From Paenibacillus_G elgii_A (lineage in GTDB: Bacteria; Bacillota; Bacilli; Paenibacillales; NBRC-103111), in assembly GCA_042219835.1 (NCBI GenBank), contig JBHJMN010000008.1:1-64000 (forward strand): a DNA stretch of 64,000 nucleotides, given 5' to 3'. This document shows positions 24,353-33,232 of this stretch, piece after piece. Position numbers and translations under genes: made by a program. A model generated the notes under the pieces. It saw nothing but the letters and a program-made list of their open reading frames with translations, made no database searches and was not told the origin of the DNA. Every line of letters starts with the position of its first letter. The first letter of the stretch is position 1.

Positions 24353-24949
24353 ATGGAGCAGGATCAAACCGTAGAAAAAACGAATCCCGTCAAAAACGAA
24401 GCTTGGGAATGGATCAAAGCGCTGCTGATTGCGGCGGCTCTCGTGTTTTTTATACGCTGGCTCGTTTTCGCCCCGTTCATTGTGGAAGGGCCTTCCATGG
24501 AGCCGAATTTCTATACGGGAGAGCGGCTCATCGTCAATAAGTTTATTTACAAGTTCGGGAAGCCGGAGCACGGGGAAGTCGTCGTGTTTCATGCGTCCAA
24601 AGATAAAGATTACATAAAGCGCGTCATTGCCTTGCCGGGCCAGAAGGTCAAAGTCGAAGGCGACAAGGTGTATGTGGACAACCAATTGGTGGACGAAACC
24701 TATCTGAAGCCGGCGCTGGATAAAGCCGCCTCGGAAGGGAGACCCTATAACACAAGAAATTTCCCGGAGCAAACAGTCCCCGAGGGCAGCGTATTCGTGA
24801 TGGGCGATAACCGTTCGAACAGCTCAGATAGCCGCGACCCGTCTGTAGGCTTTGTCAATTATGATAAAATTGTCGGACGTGCCGACTTAATATTCTGGCC
24901 GTTCAATAAAATCAGTCTGGTTCATTTCAATAGTCCGAACCGGCAGTAG
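24353..24949 (+). CDS. lepB: signal peptidase I
   Basis: This membrane protease removes signal peptides from exported proteins. The 198-residue type I peptidase has one N-terminal transmembrane helix (about 22-40), the catalytic serine S48 in GPSMEPN, the catalytic lysine K89 in DYIKRVIALPG, and the conserved VFVMGDNRSNSSDSR. ATG 24353 follows GGCAGGAAAG; the frame runs back to 24296, which is inside the rplS terminator. rbgA follows 23 bases downstream. The symbol for Bacillales is often sipX; lepB is used generically. Confidence 0.94.
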   Translation: MEQDQTVEKTNPVKNEAWEWIKALLIAAALVFFIRWLVFAPFIVEGPSMEPNFYTGERLIVNKFIYKFGKPEHGEVVVFHASKDKDYIKRVIALPGQKVKVEGDKVYVDNQLVDETYLKPALDKAASEGRPYNTRNFPEQTVPEGSVFVMGDNRSNSSDSRDPSVGFVNYDKIVGRADLIFWPFNKISLVHFNSPNRQ

Positions 24950-24972
24950 GTAAACAGATTGAGGTGACTCAG

Positions 24973-25851
24973 ATGACGATCCAATGGTTTCCGGGTCACA
25001 TGACACGGGCAAGGCGGCAAATCCAAGAGAAGCTGAAGCTGATTGATATGGCGATCGAGCTTTTGGATGCGCGGGTACCATTATCCAGCCGAAACCCGAT
25101 GGTCGATGAAATTTTGCAAAATAAACCGCGTTTGGTTCTGCTGAATAAACACGATTTGGCGGACCCGGAGGTTACCCGGCGGTGGATGGAGTTTTTCGCG
25201 GAACAAGGGTTGAAAGCGATCCCGATCGATTCCGTAGGCGGCAATCCGGTGAAAGAGATTATGCAGCGGAGCAAGGAGCTGCTGTCGGAAAAAATTCAGG
25301 CGCAGCTGCGCAAAGGAATGAATCCGAGAGCGATCCGCGCATTGATCGTCGGGATTCCGAACGTCGGAAAATCGACCCTGATCAACCGGATGGCCGGACG
25401 TAAAATCGCCGCAACCGGAGACAAGCCGGGGGTAACCAAAGGTCAGCAGTGGATTAAGGTCGGCACGGAGATGGAGTTGCTCGATACGCCCGGGATTTTG
25501 TGGCCGAAGTTCGAAGATCAGTCGGTCGGATTTCGATTGGCAGCGACCGGAGCGATCAAGGAAGAGATTTTGCAGGTGGAGGAAATTGCTCTGTTCGCCA
25601 TGCGTTATTTGACCCAGCATTACGCACAAGCGGTCAAAGAACGTTTCGACGTAGAAGAGATTCCGCAAGACCCGGGAGACACTGATGCGATTGTTGCTCT
25701 GATGGAAGCCGTCGGTCGTAAGCGCGGCGCTCTGATGAGCGGAGGACGGGTGGATCTGGAGAAGGCCTCGCTCGCCATTCTGCGCGAGCTGAGGGCAGGC
25801 AAGCTGGGACGCATTAGTCTCGAAGCGCCTGACGATGCCGCAACAACCTGA
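24973..25851 (+). CDS. rbgA: ribosome biogenesis GTPase RbgA (YlqF)
   Basis: RbgA is needed for late assembly of the 50S subunit. The 292-residue protein is a circularly permuted GTPase: G4 NKHDLAD comes first, then G1 GIPNVGKSTLINRM, then G3 DTPG, with the N-terminal WFPGHMTRARRQI typical of the family and a helical C-terminal domain. ATG 24973 is chosen because TTGAGGTGA lies 6 bases upstream; GTG 24964 is within that site. In B. subtilis rnhB follows directly; here about 10 kb of accessory genes intervene. Confidence 0.95.
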   Translation: MTIQWFPGHMTRARRQIQEKLKLIDMAIELLDARVPLSSRNPMVDEILQNKPRLVLLNKHDLADPEVTRRWMEFFAEQGLKAIPIDSVGGNPVKEIMQRSKELLSEKIQAQLRKGMNPRAIRALIVGIPNVGKSTLINRMAGRKIAATGDKPGVTKGQQWIKVGTEMELLDTPGILWPKFEDQSVGFRLAATGAIKEEILQVEEIALFAMRYLTQHYAQAVKERFDVEEIPQDPGDTDAIVALMEAVGRKRGALMSGGRVDLEKASLAILRELRAGKLGRISLEAPDDAATT

Positions 25852-25965
25852 CAATGCACGAGCAACCTTCGAAAAAGCAGCACAACGTCTAACAGTCCAT
25901 AAACGCTGCAAAGCGCGCTGCGAGAGGCACGGCGCGCATCGGAAACGATATAAAATGTATCCTGC

Positions 25966-26001
25966 AAGAGCGAATTCGTAAAGAAACGAATCGCTCTTTT
26001 T
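25966..26001 (+). terminator. rho-independent terminator after rbgA
   Basis: AAGAGCGAATTCGT (25966-25979) pairs with ACGAATCGCTCTT (25986-25998) with one bulged A, followed by TTT. It serves the plus strand and stops the rplS-distal unit before the convergent MOSC gene. Confidence 0.82.
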
Positions 26002-26011
26002 CATTTGAAAT

Positions 26012-26755
26012 TCAGTCGAGCAAATACACGGGATCGTCAACAGTAACGGTTCCGGTCCGAATGACTCTGGCATATACCCCAAAGCAGGCATCCAGATGCT
26101 TGGCAATATGTTTTAGGAAGGTCGGGTTGACGGTATTGTGGTCCGGATCTACGTTCACCATACTGCATCGATGGCACTTTTTGTATATTTCCAGTTGCGT
26201 ACCTCCGATTTGGACGGTTTTCCCGATCCAATCAAATTCCTCAAAGGGCTGCGGTTCGTCGTAACGTATGACGAAGTTGGGCCTGAACCTGCGCATGTCG
26301 GTTTCCACGCCAATGATTTTTTCCAGCTCGGCCAGAGAAACATCCGAGGCGATCAAAATGCTTGCTTCATCAACTCCCAGCAGGTCGTCATGCTCAGGCG
26401 AATACTTCCGGGGAGAAATTTCCCGCGGAGAAACGACGGCCCGAATTTCTTCAAAAAGCTCCTCATTCCATTGAAATACCCGGCCGTCGGGGGCCGTTAC
26501 CTGTATTGGCGGAAATTCGTTGTCCGATCTGTCGGCGACGTATTTGCTGGAGTAAGCGAGCAGTTTTGGAACAAATTTGGCATTCAGCTTCTTGTTGGAC
26601 CGGGAAGCATCGGTTGAACGCGTATGATCGATAAAAGCATACCCTCTGTCTCCGTATAATCCGTATCGCTCGATATCGACCGCGGTCAGGCGTTCTCCCT
26701 GAAAGGACTTCACGGGATAACGATAAATGGACTGAATGACACCAATGGATTTCAA
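26012..26755 (-). CDS. MOSC domain-containing protein (MOSC_N plus MOSC)
   Basis: A 247-residue protein with an N-terminal MOSC beta-barrel segment (IQSIYRYPVKSFQGERL, then GLYGDRGYAFID) and a C-terminal MOSC domain with RFRPNFVIRYDEP, the conserved cysteine in KKCHRCSMVNVDPDHN and the closing VDDPVYLLD. The family binds sulfur or molybdenum cofactor. Related enzymes reduce N-hydroxylated compounds or carry sulfur; the substrate here cannot be told. It stands alone on the minus strand, convergent with rbgA, and is not obviously linked to nagA. Confidence 0.82.
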   Translation of the reverse strand: MKSIGVIQSIYRYPVKSFQGERLTAVDIERYGLYGDRGYAFIDHTRSTDASRSNKKLNAKFVPKLLAYSSKYVADRSDNEFPPIQVTAPDGRVFQWNEELFEEIRAVVSPREISPRKYSPEHDDLLGVDEASILIASDVSLAELEKIIGVETDMRRFRPNFVIRYDEPQPFEEFDWIGKTVQIGGTQLEIYKKCHRCSMVNVDPDHNTVNPTFLKHIAKHLDACFGVYARVIRTGTVTVDDPVYLLD

Positions 26756-26805
26756 AGCGAACCCCTCCCTGAAATGAACGCTTGTGAACTTATGCTTCTT
26801 CCCGT

Positions 26806-28023
26806 TTAGGCAAAATCATGGGTCTCGGGATCAAACCAATCCCCGCCAAGCATGACACGCTTCACTTGAAGACCCTCCGGCTCCAGCACGACAAGGTCCG
26901 CATCGTACCCGGCTTTTAAAAGTCCCTTATTGTGCAGTTTTACGATTCCCGCCGGAATCGAGGTTGCATGCTTCACCGCCTCCGGCAACGATTTTCCGTG
27001 CATCTGCACGAGATTTCGTACCGATTGCGCCAAAGGAATGGTACTTCCGGCAATCGTGCCATCGGCAAAGCGGGCGGCCCCTTGCTTGACGTGCACCTCC
27101 AGTCCGGCCAAATGGTAGACGCCGTCCGTCATTCCCGCGGCGCGCATGGAATCCGTAATTAAGCAGACACGGTCCCGCTTTAGCCTTAAAATCAATTCCA
27201 CTGCGGCCGGATGCAGATGATACCCGTCTACATTGATTTCGGTGCTCAGCTCGTCGTGCAGAAGCACGGCTCCTACAACCCCCGGTTCGCGATGATGAAA
27301 CGGACGCATAGCATTGCAGCAGTGGACGGCATGGGAAATTCCCCAGCCGATTGCGGTCCGCACCTGATCGTAGGTAGCGTCGGAATGTCCGCAAGCGGCG
27401 ATGATATTTTGCTCCAAAGCATAAGCGACAGCCTCTTGGGCTCCTTCCAGTTCGGGGGCGAGCGTCAGCATACGAATGAATCCGGGGAAGCGGGAAGTCC
27501 ATTCGCGAAGCCATGCGGTCTGCGGGTTGCAGATCCACTGCGGATGCTGGGCGCCCGGCCATTTGGGACTAAGGAACGGCCCTTCGAGATGGACGCCTTG
27601 AATCACCTGGCCGATGCGCTCCGTTTGCTGTACGGAAAAAGCGGCGGCAAGCGCGCGATCAATGTCCGGCTTCGGGGCCGTCAAGGTGGTGGCAAGGATC
27701 GAGGTTGTGCCATGGGCCAGATAGTAGCGGAGCATCCGAATCAGGCTGTCGGCGCTGCCGTCCATAACATCCGCGCCAGCGCCTCCGTGAAGATGAATGT
27801 CGATCAAGCCGGGAATCAGATATGCCTTGCCGAAATCAAGCACGGGGGCGTCGGTAAAATCAGGCTTAGGTATAACTTCCGCAGGCGTTGCTTCTTCGGG
27901 GAATACCCCTGCGATCCTGTCCTGCTCGATGACGGCATAACCGCTAAAAGGCTCCCTGCCGCTCCCGTCGAGGATCGTCCCTTTGAGCACCAGCCGGTCG
28001 GCGCTCCGTTTGCGCTCCGTCAT
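26806..28023 (-). CDS. nagA: N-acetylglucosamine-6-phosphate deacetylase NagA
   Basis: NagA removes acetate from GlcNAc-6-P to give glucosamine-6-P. The 405-residue amidohydrolase has the metal site HLHGGAGADVMDG, the conserved HLEGPFLSPKWPGAQHP, the GHSDATYDQV His, the CNAMRPFHHREPG segment and the catalytic Asp in ITDSMRAAGM. It sits 25 bases downstream of the RpiR regulator gene on the same strand, forming an operon divergent from the GH20 gene. No nagB is visible, so glucosamine-6-P must be deaminated by an enzyme encoded elsewhere or used for wall synthesis. Confidence 0.93.
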   Translation of the reverse strand: MTERKRSADRLVLKGTILDGSGREPFSGYAVIEQDRIAGVFPEEATPAEVIPKPDFTDAPVLDFGKAYLIPGLIDIHLHGGAGADVMDGSADSLIRMLRYYLAHGTTSILATTLTAPKPDIDRALAAAFSVQQTERIGQVIQGVHLEGPFLSPKWPGAQHPQWICNPQTAWLREWTSRFPGFIRMLTLAPELEGAQEAVAYALEQNIIAACGHSDATYDQVRTAIGWGISHAVHCCNAMRPFHHREPGVVGAVLLHDELSTEINVDGYHLHPAAVELILRLKRDRVCLITDSMRAAGMTDGVYHLAGLEVHVKQGAARFADGTIAGSTIPLAQSVRNLVQMHGKSLPEAVKHATSIPAGIVKLHNKGLLKAGYDADLVVLEPEGLQVKRVMLGGDWFDPETHDFA

Positions 28024-28048
28024 ATGAACGCCTCCATTTGCTCTTGGT

Positions 28049-28900
28049 TTAGTCCTTCCTTTTTTGCCGCACCATGGTGTAGGTTTCTTCCAACTGCATC
28101 ACGGCGTCGGTAAAGTTACGGCTGATCATGGACATGTATAAAACATCGATCACATGGGTTTGCGCCAATCGCGAACCGATGTCGCCCCGTTTCATCCCCG
28201 CTTCTGTCGCCGTGACCCAAAGCCCGATATCCGCCATCTGATGAAGCGGATTGTTGCCGACCTGCGTGATGCTGATCACCGTGGCCCCGTGCTCCTTGGC
28301 CATCGCCGCCACTTCGAGCGTTTCCTTTGTTTTGCCGGAATAGGAGATGGCAACCAGCACATCGCCCGGCTGAAGCATGACGCCGGAAAGCAGCATGACT
28401 TGAGGATCGCTGTAAACAAAGCTCCACCGGTTCAGGCGAATCCACTTGAAAGAGGCGTCCATCGCGACGAAAGAAGAGCTGCCTACGCCGAAAAAAGCGG
28501 TTTTTGAAGCGTTCAGCAGCGCGCTAACGGCCCGGTCGACCTGTTCGGCGGACAAGACCAGCGCCGTATCCTCGATACATTGCTTCGCCCAATAAGTAAG
28601 CTGGCGGATGACTTGAGCGGGTTCCATGCCAGGACGAATGTCGTCAAAATGATCGTCATTCTTCGGAATGGCGGTCGCAGCGGAAAGGAGTGCGAATTTT
28701 AACTCGCGGTATCCGCTGAAGCCGGCGCGCTGGGCAAGCCGGGCGACCGTCGCTACGCTGGTTTCCGTATCCTCGGCGAGCTTTTGCACGGAAATTTGAC
28801 TAATTTGCTGCTGGTGTTTCAGGATATATTCGGCTACCCGTTTTTCAGCCGGGTGCAGTGTATCGAGCATGCTTTGCAGCAATAAACCGGCATTGTTCAT
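28049..28900 (-). CDS. MurR/RpiR family transcriptional regulator
   Basis: A 283-residue regulator with an N-terminal RpiR helix-turn-helix (ISVQKLAEDTETSVATVARLAQRAGFSGYRELK, about 38-70) and a C-terminal SIS sugar-phosphate isomerase-like sensing domain (FFGVGSSSFVAMD and ISYSGKTKETLEVA). Such proteins sense phosphosugars such as GlcNAc-6-P or MurNAc-6-P. ATG 28900 follows AGGTGAAGG; GTG 28909 is possible. It is likely to control its own nagA operon and the divergent GH20 gene through the dyads at 28933-28979. Confidence 0.88.
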   Translation of the reverse strand: MNNAGLLLQSMLDTLHPAEKRVAEYILKHQQQISQISVQKLAEDTETSVATVARLAQRAGFSGYRELKFALLSAATAIPKNDDHFDDIRPGMEPAQVIRQLTYWAKQCIEDTALVLSAEQVDRAVSALLNASKTAFFGVGSSSFVAMDASFKWIRLNRWSFVYSDPQVMLLSGVMLQPGDVLVAISYSGKTKETLEVAAMAKEHGATVISITQVGNNPLHQMADIGLWVTATEAGMKRGDIGSRLAQTHVIDVLYMSMISRNFTDAVMQLEETYTMVRQKRKD

Positions 28901-28929
28901 GACCTTCACCTGCTTGTGATTTATTCATT

Positions 28930-28979
28930 GACGTAATATAATTCCTCACAATATAATAATATACGTAATAATATTACAT
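28930..28979 (+). promoter_or_regulatory. promoter of the GH20 gene with candidate RpiR operators
   Basis: TTGACG (28930-28935), an 18-base spacer and TATAAT (28954-28959) form a good promoter for the GH20 gene. GTAATA-A-TATTAC (28967-28979) is a perfect odd-centred dyad at the expected transcript start. ACGTAATA occurs at 28933 (overlapping the -35 box) and again at 28965, 32 bases apart, about three helical turns. This suggests two bound regulator units. Confidence 0.6.
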
Positions 28980-29030
28980 ATCAATGTTTTTTTTGTTTTT
29001 TGTATCCATACAAGTTTGGAGGGATAAGCG

Positions 29031-30950
29031 ATGAGATTAAAGTTTGAAGGGCAAACGGAGGAGCTGTCTGCCGGGATCGGACTGATGGCGGAGGAGCTGC
29101 GGTTTACGCTGTCGGATGACGGAATCCCGGTGCGTGTGGAGCGGACGCCGAATGTATTGGAGGTTCGTCTGGAACAAGGACAAGGAACGATCCGCTATGG
29201 AAAAAAGCATGAATTTTTTCGCGCGTTAGGATTGTTTATTCAGCATTACGGCGAGAAAGAATCGTTCCATATCAAGGAGCATCCGCAGTTCGATGCGATC
29301 GGGCCGCAGTTCGACTTGTCCCGCAATGCGGTATTGACAGTAGACAGCTTTAAAGAATGGATTCGCAAACTCGCACTGATGGGGCTCAACTCGATGGTTC
29401 TTTACATGGAAGACGTGTACGAACTGGAAGGTGAGCCTTATTTTGGCTACATGCGGGGGAGATATTCGTTCGCCGAATTGAAAGCGATTGACGACTACGC
29501 CGACATCTTTGGCATCGAAGCTTATCCCAGCATCCAGACTTACGCGCATCTGGAGGAGTTTTTGAAATGGGAGCAGGCTGCGCATTACCGGGACACGAGA
29601 GGCGTGCTGCTGTCCGATTACGAGCCGACGTACGAGCTGATTGAGAAAATGCTTGCAGCTGCCACCGCTCCGTTTCGCAGTAAAAAGGTGAATATCGGTA
29701 TGGACGAAGCGGAGGAGCTGGGAAGGGGGAAATACCTGGACCGTTTCGGTTACAAGGACCGGTTCGATGTGATGATCCAGCACTTGTCCAACGTGCGCCA
29801 AATTGCGCAAAAGCTCGGCTTGGAGCCATGCATGTACGGAGATATGTTCTTGAAGATGGCTTCCAAGGCCGAAGGCGATCATTACGTGTTCGTGAAAAAC
29901 GTGGAGCTTTCCGAGGAAATGGTGAATGTGATTCCGAACGACGTACGGTTAGTATACTGGGACTTTTTCCATACGGAAGAAAAGGACTACTCGTATCTGA
30001 TTGATATTCATCGTCAATTGGGCCGGGGTCAAAATCCGATTTTCCTCGGCGGCATCTGGACGTGGAACTGCTTCGGGACGAACTACGGGCTTTCTTTGAA
30101 AACGTCCGACGCAGCTTTGAAAGCCTGCAAAAAAGAAGGCGTGAAGCAGGTGTATGCTGCTATGTGGGGCGATGATGGCATGGAAAACAACCACTTCAAT
30201 GCGCTGCTCGGCATTCAGCTGTATGCAGAGCATGCTTATGCGGAGGAAGTGAGCACGGAACAACTGCATCAAAGAGTGAAGTTTTGTACGGGTATTGAAG
30301 CGGAGGCGTTCCTTCAGCTGAAATATTTGGATGAAACGCCGGGGAGTGTGCCGGACAACACGGAGCAGAGCAATCCGTCCAAGTTTTTATTGTGGCAGGA
30401 TGTGCTGTTAGGGTTGTTCGACAAGCAGATCGAGGGATTGGAGCTGTCGGAGCATTATGCGCGCTTGGAACAAGCGATTCATGAACGACGCAATCCTGAG
30501 GCGGAGCTTGATTATTTGTTCGAGGTGCCGGAACAATTGTGCAGGGTGCTGGCGTTAAAAAGCCAGTTAGGCATCGACCTGAAGCAGGCTTACGACAACG
30601 GTCAACTGGAAAAGCTTAAAGATGCGGCCCTGCATGTGCTTCCCGAGCTTTCCGGGCGCGTCAACGCGCTGCGGATCGCCCATCGGAACCAGTGGCACGC
30701 GATGTATAAACCTTTTGGATGGGAAGTGCTCGATATCCGCTATGGCGGCGTTCTGACAAGGCTGGAGAGCGCAAGCGCGCGACTGCTGGATTATGCGGAG
30801 GGCAGAATCGATAAGCTTGAGGAATTGGAACAGGAGCGGTTGGTGTTCGGTCAGCGCAATCGTTTTAACAACAAAGGCGCAGGCTGGAGCAGCTATTATT
30901 TTCGCATTGCTTCGCCGAATGTGTTTTTCCATGTGCTGCCGATCTTTTGA
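29031..30950 (+). CDS. glycoside hydrolase family 20 beta-N-acetylhexosaminidase, cytoplasmic
   Basis: A 639-residue GH20-type enzyme expected to release terminal GlcNAc (or GalNAc) from oligosaccharides or muropeptides. It has an N-terminal GH20b-like alpha/beta domain (about 1-85), then a TIM barrel beginning GPQFDLSRNAVLTVDSFKEW, with the catalytic Asp-Glu pair D225-E226 in NIGMDEAEELGRG and a substrate-lining GGIWTWNCFG. The C-terminal 200 residues are helical. There is no signal peptide or anchor, so it acts inside the cell on imported oligosaccharides. Divergence from rpiR-nagA supports a role in amino-sugar catabolism. Confidence 0.85.
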   Translation: MRLKFEGQTEELSAGIGLMAEELRFTLSDDGIPVRVERTPNVLEVRLEQGQGTIRYGKKHEFFRALGLFIQHYGEKESFHIKEHPQFDAIGPQFDLSRNAVLTVDSFKEWIRKLALMGLNSMVLYMEDVYELEGEPYFGYMRGRYSFAELKAIDDYADIFGIEAYPSIQTYAHLEEFLKWEQAAHYRDTRGVLLSDYEPTYELIEKMLAAATAPFRSKKVNIGMDEAEELGRGKYLDRFGYKDRFDVMIQHLSNVRQIAQKLGLEPCMYGDMFLKMASKAEGDHYVFVKNVELSEEMVNVIPNDVRLVYWDFFHTEEKDYSYLIDIHRQLGRGQNPIFLGGIWTWNCFGTNYGLSLKTSDAALKACKKEGVKQVYAAMWGDDGMENNHFNALLGIQLYAEHAYAEEVSTEQLHQRVKFCTGIEAEAFLQLKYLDETPGSVPDNTEQSNPSKFLLWQDVLLGLFDKQIEGLELSEHYARLEQAIHERRNPEAELDYLFEVPEQLCRVLALKSQLGIDLKQAYDNGQLEKLKDAALHVLPELSGRVNALRIAHRNQWHAMYKPFGWEVLDIRYGGVLTRLESASARLLDYAEGRIDKLEELEQERLVFGQRNRFNNKGAGWSSYYFRIASPNVFFHVLPIF

Positions 30951-30983
30951 CCGGAAAGAAGCGCATTTTGTTTTCAAGGGACC

Positions 30984-31016
30984 GCCTCTGCGTTATGCGC
31001 AAGAGGCTTTTCTAAT
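30984..31016 (+). terminator. probable terminator of the GH20 gene
   Basis: GCCTCT (30984-30989) pairs with AGAGGC (31002-31007), with extra GCG/CGC pairing inside, followed by TTTTCTAATTTT. Confidence 0.65.
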
Positions 31017-31082
31017 TTTCAACCCTCGATGAACAACAGTTCACTTATTAAAAACTATATATTTCAAATTAATAAAAACCTA

Positions 31083-31140
31083 TTGATCCAATGGGGAATA
31101 TTTGATAATATCCTTAAATAAATAGTGATTAACTATTTAT
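31083..31140 (+). promoter_or_regulatory. promoter and overlapping operator of the MATE-GNAT-flavoprotein set
   Basis: TTGATC (31083-31088), a 17-base spacer and TAATAT (31106-31111). ATAAATAGT-gatta-ACTATTTAT (31118-31140) is a perfect 9+5+9 dyad that begins at the expected transcript start. A repressor bound there would block transcription; MarR- and TetR-type repressors of efflux genes bind in this way. No regulator gene is next to it. Confidence 0.6.
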
Positions 31141-31284
31141 GGGATCGAAGAGAAAATATCCCTGACGAATAGGGAAAGGAGTGAAGCTGTGCAAGAAGAC
31201 GAGAATTCGTGAGGAGTAAAAAGTTTTGCCGGTCTGCAAAACAGCCGGCGAGAGGATGAAGAGACATACGATAGGAGAACCGGG

Positions 31285-32688
31285 ATGAAAACAAGAAAGC
31301 TTTTTGGCTTAGAAAAAGCATTTTTCGTCAGTTTTATTACGACGGCGATTCCTGTCATTATTCAGGTGCTTATGCTGTCGTCGCGGAATTTGGCGGATGT
31401 CCTTATGGTCGGGACGTTGGGACAAACCGAAGTGGCTGCGGTTGGTATTGTCAGCAAAGCGATGATGATTGCGATTGTGCTGCTCGTCGGCCTCAGCAGC
31501 GGTTGCGGCGTTCTGGCCGCCCAATATTGGGGAGCGAACAATCTCTCCGGCGTAAAAGGAATTCTGGGTCTCAGTTTCGGTATGGCGTTTGTACTTGTCG
31601 TGCTGCCGGTTCTGTTCTTTTTTACCGCCAATCCGGCGGTCGTTATGGGGCTGGCCACTTCCGATAGCCATCTTGCCGAAATCGCATCGAAGTATTTGGG
31701 CGTCATTTCGTTAAGCGTCATTTTTTTAGCGATCGTCAATGTGTTTGGCGTCGGTCTTCGAGCGATCGGACAAGCTTCCACAGCGATGTACTTCAGCATC
31801 GGAGGCGTCGCCTTGAATGTGCTGCTGAACTACCTGCTTATTTTTGGAAAAGCCGGGTTTCCCCAGTTAGGCATCATGGGGGCTGCCTATGCTACGCTGA
31901 TCAGCAGTGTGGCGGAGGCCTTGCTGCTCATCGTAATGATTTACTTCAGAAAACACCCCCTGGCGTTCGTTCCGAACGATTTTATCCGTTACATCAGTAA
32001 AGATCGTTTAGCGCAGTTTGTCCGAATATCCGTGCTGGCTACCGTCAACGGCTTCATCTGGTCTACGGGTATCTTCTTGTATCATGTCATTTACGGAAAG
32101 ATCAGCACCGAAGCGTTGGCTGTTATGTCGATGATGGCGACCATCGATTCTTTCAGTGCCGCTTTTGAACAAGGTTGTGCAACAGCGACGGCCGTGCTTC
32201 TGGGGCATACTCTTGGACAACAGCGCTTTAGTGCGGTAATTGAACAGGCTAAAGGGATGCTCGTGATCAGTCTTTTGCTGTCGCTCGGGCTGGGTTCGCT
32301 GCTGCTGTTGTTTTACCGCCCGATTATCGGGTTGTACGGGGTGATCGACGACTCGTTAATCGATATGGCGTTCCAAGTGTATATGATCATGGCGTTCACT
32401 TTTTGGTTGAAAACGATCAATGCCGTCGGGATCAGCGGGGTGCTGCGCAGCGGAGGAGACTTGCACGCGGGATTGGTGATTGATTTTACCGGACAATGGC
32501 TGATCGGCATTCCGCTTGCTTTAGTGGGCGCATTCGTCTTGAAGTGGAGCTTGCCGCAAATTTTTATTCTGGTCATCATGGAAGATCTTGTGAAGGCATG
32601 TTTGACGCTTTACCGCATCCGGCAAGGCAAATGGGTTCGGAACCTTGTCACGGTTAAGACTCGTGAACAGACGTATTCGGCAATGTAA
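31285..32688 (+). CDS. MATE family efflux transporter
   Basis: A 467-residue membrane antiporter of the MATE (NorM/DinF-like) family with about 12 hydrophobic segments in two halves. The start (FITTAIPVIIQVLMLSSRNLADVLMVGTLGQTEVAAVGI) is the typical first MatE repeat, and GIMGAAYATLIS and ISGVLRSGGDLHAG are family-like. It would export a cationic or aromatic compound using H+ or Na+. GNAT and flavoprotein genes follow at 30 and 22 bases, so it probably exports something they make or modify, or protects against it. Confidence 0.88.
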   Translation: MKTRKLFGLEKAFFVSFITTAIPVIIQVLMLSSRNLADVLMVGTLGQTEVAAVGIVSKAMMIAIVLLVGLSSGCGVLAAQYWGANNLSGVKGILGLSFGMAFVLVVLPVLFFFTANPAVVMGLATSDSHLAEIASKYLGVISLSVIFLAIVNVFGVGLRAIGQASTAMYFSIGGVALNVLLNYLLIFGKAGFPQLGIMGAAYATLISSVAEALLLIVMIYFRKHPLAFVPNDFIRYISKDRLAQFVRISVLATVNGFIWSTGIFLYHVIYGKISTEALAVMSMMATIDSFSAAFEQGCATATAVLLGHTLGQQRFSAVIEQAKGMLVISLLLSLGLGSLLLLFYRPIIGLYGVIDDSLIDMAFQVYMIMAFTFWLKTINAVGISGVLRSGGDLHAGLVIDFTGQWLIGIPLALVGAFVLKWSLPQIFILVIMEDLVKACLTLYRIRQGKWVRNLVTVKTREQTYSAM

Positions 32689-32718
32689 TCATGAAAATTA
32701 TTTTGAGGTGAAGCAATC

Positions 32719-33210
32719 ATGGAAATGATGGACAGATTAGTGAAGCTTTATGAGCTGCCTCCGCTGGAGGATTATATTAACGCACTGCGCGAGAAGGGCA
32801 TCCTGGTGCGTCGTCCGAGAGCTTATGAAAAAAATCAGGTGCTGGAATGGGTGCAGACTAATTTTAGCAAAGGCTGGATGAGCGAATGCGACGTCACGTT
32901 TTCTAATTCTCCGGTCAGCAGCTTTATTGCTACACGCGACGGCGACATTATCGGGTTTGCTTGCTACGAAGCGACATACCGGAATTTTTTCGGTCCGATT
33001 GGGGTGGGCGAAGCTTACCGGGGCGGACAGGTGGGCAAAGCGCTACTGCTGCATTGCTTGCACGCAATGGCGGATATGGGCTACGCCTATGCCATAATCG
33101 GCGGCCCCAAGGAGGCGGCTCCGTTCTACGCGCGGGTTGTGGGCGCTATCGATATCGAAGGTTCGAATCCAGGGATTTATATCGACAGATTACATGGCAA
33201 AGATAGTTAA
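32719..33210 (+). CDS. GNAT family N-acetyltransferase
   Basis: A 163-residue acetyltransferase. The acetyl-CoA binding motif is GVGEAYRGGQVGKALLLHCLHAMADMGYAYAIIGG (about 95-130), after strands with SSFIATRDGDIIGFACYEA. It ends PFYARVVGAIDIEGSNPGIY. The GYAYAIIGG...PGIY C-terminus recalls, from memory, GNAT proteins found in amino-sugar gene sets, so glucosamine or a related amine is a possible substrate; this is an inference. ATG 32719 follows TTTGAGGTGA. It is the middle gene of the MATE-GNAT-flavoprotein set. Confidence 0.8.
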   Translation: MEMMDRLVKLYELPPLEDYINALREKGILVRRPRAYEKNQVLEWVQTNFSKGWMSECDVTFSNSPVSSFIATRDGDIIGFACYEATYRNFFGPIGVGEAYRGGQVGKALLLHCLHAMADMGYAYAIIGGPKEAAPFYARVVGAIDIEGSNPGIYIDRLHGKDS

Positions 33211-33232
33211 AAAAAGGAGTGGGTGGGAAGCG

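Larger units (their letters stand above)
30951..31284 (+). other. intergenic stretch: terminator, promoter and operator-like dyad
   Basis: The 334-base gap has a terminator for the GH20 gene (30984), then a very AT-rich stretch with a promoter (31083-31111) and a perfect dyad at its start site (31118-31140). A leader of about 165 bases to the MATE gene follows, with no gene in it. Confidence 0.6.
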
